Virus record (IMG/VR): IMGVR_UViG_3300021181_000019
Coordinates: 1-44,535 of that record
Source: a virus
DNA: 44,535 nt
Strand: one strand, 5' to 3'
Shown: positions 41,432 through 44,535 of the stretch, in pieces
How the letters are laid out: each line of letters starts with the position of its first letter
Numbering within the stretch: the stretch's first letter is position 1
Program-made: the position numbers and the translations under genes
Notes under the pieces: generated by a model
Told to the model about the DNA's origin: nothing
Databases searched by the model: none
Seen by the model: only the letters and a program-made list of their open reading frames with translations

Positions 41432-41462
41432 GTTTCCTCCTGATAATCAACTGCTTATTGGT
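41432..41462 (-). repeat. Start cassette B, copy 4
   Basis: The - strand shows GTTGATTATCAGGAGGAAAC before GTG 41431. The 5' arm (CCAATAAGCA) is only partly complementary, so the hairpin is imperfect. The TAA in it is the stop of the upstream gene. Confidence 0.62.
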
Positions 41463-41622
41463 TTTCCTGATCTCGCTGACCATGTTGTTCTGATTCCGAG
41501 CACGGCGTGTCCTTGCGCTCTTCTAGCAGGTCTCTGTAATGGTCGGCCTGCGTCTTCAGTCCTTCGGAGTTGAGAAGTGTCCGAATGTAAGCGTCGCCCC
41601 AGCATTTTTCGCAACAAGCCAT
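41455..41622 (-). CDS. Mini Cys-rich protein
   Basis: A 55-residue protein. ATG 41622 (MACCEKCWGDAY) is placed behind AGTAGGAGGAAAC; a longer frame from 41694 would overlap the upstream gene. C-C-x-x-C at the start may bind metal. A helix and an acidic Gln/Glu tail follow. Confidence 0.6.
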   Translation of the reverse strand: MACCEKCWGDAYIRTLLNSEGLKTQADHYRDLLEERKDTPCSESEQHGQRDQENQ

Positions 41623-41630
41623 GTTTCCTC

Positions 41631-41837
41631 CTACTCGTACTTCGTGTACGCCAGTCGCCTGAACCAAGTGTCCCTGACTAGATGCGCAAACCACAGAGGG
41701 ACACCCTTTCTGTGAACCCAGATTGTATCGCCCTCGGGGCTAGGATTCCAAGAGATCATCTGCTTGGCGCGCTCAAGCGCCGCCTCTTTCGTGTCGTACA
41801 AAGGCTCGCCATCCGTTGGGTCAAATCCTGTGAACAT
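41631..41837 (-). CDS. Small Trp-rich protein
   Basis: A 68-residue protein starting at ATG 41837 in TAATG overlap with the upstream stop. TKEAALERAKQMI is a helix, and TIWVHRKGVPLWFAHLV and WFRRLAY are aromatic. No family is known to me. Confidence 0.64.
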   Translation of the reverse strand: MFTGFDPTDGEPLYDTKEAALERAKQMISWNPSPEGDTIWVHRKGVPLWFAHLVRDTWFRRLAYTKYE

Positions 41838-42100
41838 TAGACTTCGAATTCCAAAGTCGAACCTGGCTCGAACAGTTTGACTTTGAGCGAATTCTTGTCC
41901 AGCATTGTCGACCAGTACTCACCGTGCTCGCTGTTGAGCGCGACAACAACGCCACCGGTCTTTACAGGTTGGCCTTTGGAGCCAACTGCCAGTACGATTA
42001 TGCCCGAGTAGCCATTGCTAATCAGCTCTCCCACATCACCGCACTTCATGTCGCTCATGGTAAATTCTCTTGGTTTGTTACTGGTTGCCTTTAGCTTCAT
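41837..42100 (-). CDS. Small beta-rich protein
   Basis: An 87-residue protein behind TAGGAGGAAAC. Strands such as GYSGIIVLAVGSKG, TGGVVVALNSEHG and SLKVKLFEPGS suggest a small SH3- or OB-like barrel. Its function is unknown. Confidence 0.65.
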   Translation of the reverse strand: MKLKATSNKPREFTMSDMKCGDVGELISNGYSGIIVLAVGSKGQPVKTGGVVVALNSEHGEYWSTMLDKNSLKVKLFEPGSTLEFEV

Positions 42101-42108
42101 GTTTCCTC

Positions 42109-42327
42109 CTATTTATGACACGGACAATCGCACGGTTGCTGCAATGGTTGTCCGTCTAACTTATGCCCGCAGCCCTGGCAGACTCCCGCCGCCAGGGATG
42201 TTGCCGAAGACTTCGCGGCGGCGCGTTCTTCTGGGGCCCACGGCTTCAATGATTCCTCTACGCAAGGCGTACAGACGAGAGAGTCGTCCACGTCGATCTC
42301 GCCTTGGCAGTGGTTGCAGCGGCTCAC
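42109..42327 (-). CDS. Double zinc-ribbon-type small protein
   Basis: A 72-residue protein. GTG 42327 is chosen: GGAGGAG lies a few bases upstream, and the GTGA overlap with the upstream stop supports coupling. CNHC, then CTPC, CQGC and a final CDCPCH give four cysteine knuckles. It probably binds zinc and perhaps nucleic acid. Confidence 0.68.
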   Translation of the reverse strand: MSRCNHCQGEIDVDDSLVCTPCVEESLKPWAPEERAAAKSSATSLAAGVCQGCGHKLDGQPLQQPCDCPCHK

Positions 42328-42452
42328 TTCGACTCCTCCGCCTTCTTGCACTCAACGCAGAAGGTAAATCTCGTTTCCTTAACCCGTGGCTCGCCCACCA
42401 ATATAGGTCGGCGGCAGCGAGCGCAAACGATATTGCCGTTAGAGGAGATCAT
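42324..42452 (-). CDS. 42-residue protein with two CxxC pairs
   Basis: It starts at ATG 42452, 14 bases before the upstream gene ends, and stops in GTGA overlap with the next start. CARC near residue 10 and CVEC near 32, about 18 residues apart, form a treble-clef-like zinc pattern, with RRPILVGEP between. It is too short for default gene finders. The two overlaps and the paired Cys argue that it is real. Confidence 0.62.
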   Translation of the reverse strand: MISSNGNIVCARCRRPILVGEPRVKETRFTFCVECKKAEESK

Positions 42453-42855
42453 CTAGAGCCCCCTGGATGTAAAGATCATGCATGCAGCTCTGCCACTTCT
42501 TCCCGTGGTGATCTTTCTCTAGGTCCCATGTTGCGACGTGGCACTCTTCGTGGAGCATCGTCTCTTCCTTGGTGACGGACGCGGGTGCCCACTTCGGGTC
42601 TATCGTGATTACGAAGCGGTTGCCTAACTTGTTCGTGTTCCCGAGAGCGTGGCACAAGATATTATCTAGGCTGATGAAGTCGTTGCTACCGAATTCAATG
42701 TCAACATCCTTCGGGAGGCTCCCGTGGAAGTACTCGCGGTTAGTGCTCGCGTAAAACTGGCGAGTCTCCTCTAGAGTCATCTGGTGCTCTTCGGCGGGAC
42801 CGCCTACGTTCCAGATAGTGGTAAGCAGTACCACCGATAGCGCAAAAATCCTCAT
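42439..42855 (-). CDS. Secreted SprT-like zinc metalloprotease
   Basis: A 138-residue protein with an N-terminal hydrophobic segment (RIFALSVVLLTTIWNV) like a signal peptide. The SprT-type layout follows: TRQFYASTNREYFHGSLP near 31-48, then HEECH at 102-106 and DHHGKKW at 115-121, where His117 is the likely third zinc ligand. SprT/Spartan proteases usually act on DNA-bound proteins in the cytoplasm, so a signal peptide is unusual. It is coupled to the secreted protein upstream (ATGA), hinting at a joint role in the cell envelope. Confidence 0.78.
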   Translation of the reverse strand: MRIFALSVVLLTTIWNVGGPAEEHQMTLEETRQFYASTNREYFHGSLPKDVDIEFGSNDFISLDNILCHALGNTNKLGNRFVITIDPKWAPASVTKEETMLHEECHVATWDLEKDHHGKKWQSCMHDLYIQGALDDLL

Positions 42856-44048
42856 CGTAGCTCCCGGATGGAGACGTTCACAGAGCCAGCTTCTTGCAGG
42901 TTAACGCTCACGCGGGTCACCCCGTGCCTCTTGAGATAGCCTGTGGCCACCGCAACATCGCGGGTGTCACCTGTTAGGATGATCTCGTCGCCAGAGCTAA
43001 TGGCTTTGTTCAAGATGGCTGTGCCGCGCACGCCGAGCTGCACCGCAACCGTGGGGCACGTTCCTGTCGAGGTGAGTCTGGTAATCGTGAAATCACCCAG
43101 GTCAGTCAGCGTAGCGCTCTGTTTAACGGTCTCGGTCGGAACCGCAGCAGGCACCGGTGCGGGCATTGGCGGAAGGACAATCGTGATAGGCGGAGCCACC
43201 GGCGCGGGCTGCGGAGGGGCTGGCAGAGGGAGAACCGCAGGGCGGAACGCCGTCATGCAATCCTCCAAGGTGACGCCTGCCTCTTTCGAGTACTTGCGCT
43301 TCACCATAACCTTGCAGTAGCTGATGAGCGAGCCGACGCTAGCGAAGCTCCGCGCGGTCTCAAGACCCGCGCAATTCTTGTCGATCTTGCCGCCAGAGAT
43401 ACTCCCGCCGAAGACCATCGTCTGGACTCCAGCGCCCATGCCTACCACGCAGGGGCTAGTCGCTGGAGGGGCCACCGCTAGCGCCGTCGCCACCGGAATC
43501 TTCGACGCTTCTACCGTTGTGTTGCTCTCGTACGTCGATGTGTTCCCGCTACTATTATTTGTAGCCGAGGAATTTGCGGACCCACCAGAACCACCCTGGG
43601 CGCTGTTGTTGTTTGTGTTGGAGGAATTCCCTGAATTGGTTAATGTGGAATTCCCACTGTTCTTCACTGCCGATGCGCCGCCCGTTGCTGTCGAAGAGCC
43701 ACCGGCGGCTGTACTGTTCGAGTTTCCTCCCGTCGCGCTGGAGGTACTGTTCGAATTCGAGCTGGAGCTGGAGGTCGCCCCGGAATTGCTTGAGGAATTT
43801 ACTGTAATCGGTGACCCCTTCGTTTTTGTCGGGGTCGGTGCTGGAGTTGGTACTTTGCATTCGTAGAGTTGTCCTTTCACACCTTCGCTACCGGTGCCCA
43901 TAAAAAGTTGCCCATCGCCGTCGCCGTAACTGCCTGTGGTGCCAGCTGGGACGGGTACGCGCGCCGCGAGTGGGTCACTACAGTTCCACGCGCGCGCGGG
44001 AGAAGCTAGAAACAGTACAGCGACTAAAGTTAACAGAGATGCTTTCAT
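42852..44048 (-). CDS. Secreted Ser/Asn-rich protein
   Basis: A 398-residue protein. ATG 44048 begins a good signal peptide (KASLLTLVAVLFLASPARA). The longer frame above it lacks this. Residues 82-178 are almost only Ser, Asn, Thr, Gly and Ala. Residues 200-265 form a Cys-containing domain (PCVVGMGAGVQTMVFGGS, NCAG, YCKVMV, DCMTAF) that I recall from other phage proteins of unknown role. A Pro-rich linker at 271-303 leads to a C-terminal domain with DEIILTGDTRDVAVATGYL, faintly OmpA-like. It probably sits in the periplasm or outer membrane. Confidence 0.7.
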   Translation of the reverse strand: MKASLLTLVAVLFLASPARAWNCSDPLAARVPVPAGTTGSYGDGDGQLFMGTGSEGVKGQLYECKVPTPAPTPTKTKGSPITVNSSSNSGATSSSSSNSNSTSSATGGNSNSTAAGGSSTATGGASAVKNSGNSTLTNSGNSSNTNNNSAQGGSGGSANSSATNNSSGNTSTYESNTTVEASKIPVATALAVAPPATSPCVVGMGAGVQTMVFGGSISGGKIDKNCAGLETARSFASVGSLISYCKVMVKRKYSKEAGVTLEDCMTAFRPAVLPLPAPPQPAPVAPPITIVLPPMPAPVPAAVPTETVKQSATLTDLGDFTITRLTSTGTCPTVAVQLGVRGTAILNKAISSGDEIILTGDTRDVAVATGYLKRHGVTRVSVNLQEAGSVNVSIRELR

Positions 44049-44077
44049 GGTTACCGCTTTCTGGCCAGTGGCCTTTG

Positions 44078-44535
44078 TTATTTTCCGATATTTGTGAACA
44101 TATGAATGAAGAGACCGTACTGTTCGATCTCTTCTTTCGTGTAGCCCTCGGCGCGGCCTATCGCCTTGTAGTGCTCCTGCCAGTACTCGAACGTGTGTTC
44201 GTGGCAGCCTATCGCGATGTGGCCGTGCCTGGAGTTCGTGAGCGAGTGTCGCGTGCCTTGGATGTACAAGGGTGATTGCTCCCACGCGTTGCCGGACACC
44301 TGCGCGTTGCCGGACACCTGCGCGTCGCCGGACACCAGCGCGTCGCCGGACACCAGCGCGTCGCCGTACACCTGCGCGTCGCCGGACACCTGCGCGTCGC
44401 CGGACACCTGCGCGTTGCCGGACACCAGCGCGTTGCCGTACACCTGCGCGTTGCCGGACACCAGCGCGTTGCCGTACACCTGCGCGTTGCCGTACACCTG
44501 CGCGTTGCCGGACACCCGCGCGTTGCCGTACACCC
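44078..44535 (-). CDS. Hexapeptide-repeat protein, N-terminus outside window
   Basis: A partial protein of at least 152 residues. In the visible part, 14 hexapeptides of form V(Y/S)G(N/D)A(Q/L/R/W) make a left-handed beta-helix. The C-terminal 68 residues are a separate domain (SPLYIQGTRHSLT, HIAIGCHEHTFEYWQEHY, YTKEEIEQYGLF) found, from memory, in similar phage proteins. The apparent start at the edge is a Val codon inside a repeat, so the true start is beyond 44535. Confidence 0.72.
   Translation of the reverse strand, partial: VYGNARVSGNAQVYGNAQVYGNALVSGNAQVYGNALVSGNAQVSGDAQVSGDAQVYGDALVSGDALVSGDAQVSGNAQVSGNAWEQSPLYIQGTRHSLTNSRHGHIAIGCHEHTFEYWQEHYKAIGRAEGYTKEEIEQYGLFIHMFTNIGK
44281..44535 (-). 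repeat. 18-base tandem repeats encoding the beta-helix
   Basis: Fourteen near-identical 18-base units lie head to tail and continue past the window edge. They differ only at a few codon positions (Tyr/Ser, Asn/Asp, Gln/Leu). Such tracts can gain or lose units by slippage, and assemblies often mis-count them. Confidence 0.85.

Noticed and set aside
44281-44535. Possible CRISPR array
   Set aside because: The repeats are directly joined 18-base coding units with no spacers between them.

Overview
The window looks like the right part of a tailed-phage genome of podovirus type. It carries a large terminase, portal, scaffold-like protein, N4-gp56-type capsid protein, tail-tube/nozzle proteins, receptor-binding appendages and three large internal (ejection-type) proteins, but no tape measure, sheath or baseplate genes. 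There is no integrase, repressor or host chromosomal gene, so it reads as a virulent phage or a phage contig. Sigma70-like promoters, AGGAGG ribosome sites and several secreted proteins with ordinary signal peptides suggest a Gram-negative host; the host itself cannot be named. The organisation recalls podophages with one giant virion protein, but no database was searched.

Layout. 1-240: the end of a tRNA-Gln(TTG), a tRNA-sized structured gap and a tRNA-Gln(CTG). 244-4287, + strand: small head- or particle-associated genes, a 31-codon zinc-ribbon reading frame, a run of overlapping tiny genes (one histidine-rich), a holin-like membrane protein and a secreted trypsin-like protease. 4327-11644: packaging and head module (TerL, portal, a small conserved gene, scaffold-like protein, major capsid protein). 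11645-12378: a strong promoter with a palindrome in its spacer, then a GIY-YIG homing endonuclease. 12371-24732: neck, tail and appendage genes, interrupted by a second GIY-YIG endonuclease. 24741-34946: a GNAT-like protein, three internal virion proteins ending in a 2093-residue polyvalent protein with an FtsH-type (M41) zinc-protease domain, then two tiny genes.

34943-44535, - strand, convergent with the structural genes: about 26 mostly small genes with stop/start overlaps or short repeated spacers. These include two GT-A-like glycosyltransferases, several Cys-rich (zinc-type) proteins, a secreted SprT-like metalloprotease, a secreted Ser/Asn-rich protein and, at the window edge, a hexapeptide-repeat (beta-helix) protein. 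A clear sigma70 promoter at 37762-37790 starts the left third. Two families of repeated start cassettes, each with its own Shine-Dalgarno sequence, recur between the small genes.

The most unusual object is at 40776-40890. On the - strand it folds as a four-way junction with a textbook T-arm, but the tRNA halves are in reversed order, as in a circularly permuted tRNA gene. Functional calls come from motifs read by eye; weak ones are marked.
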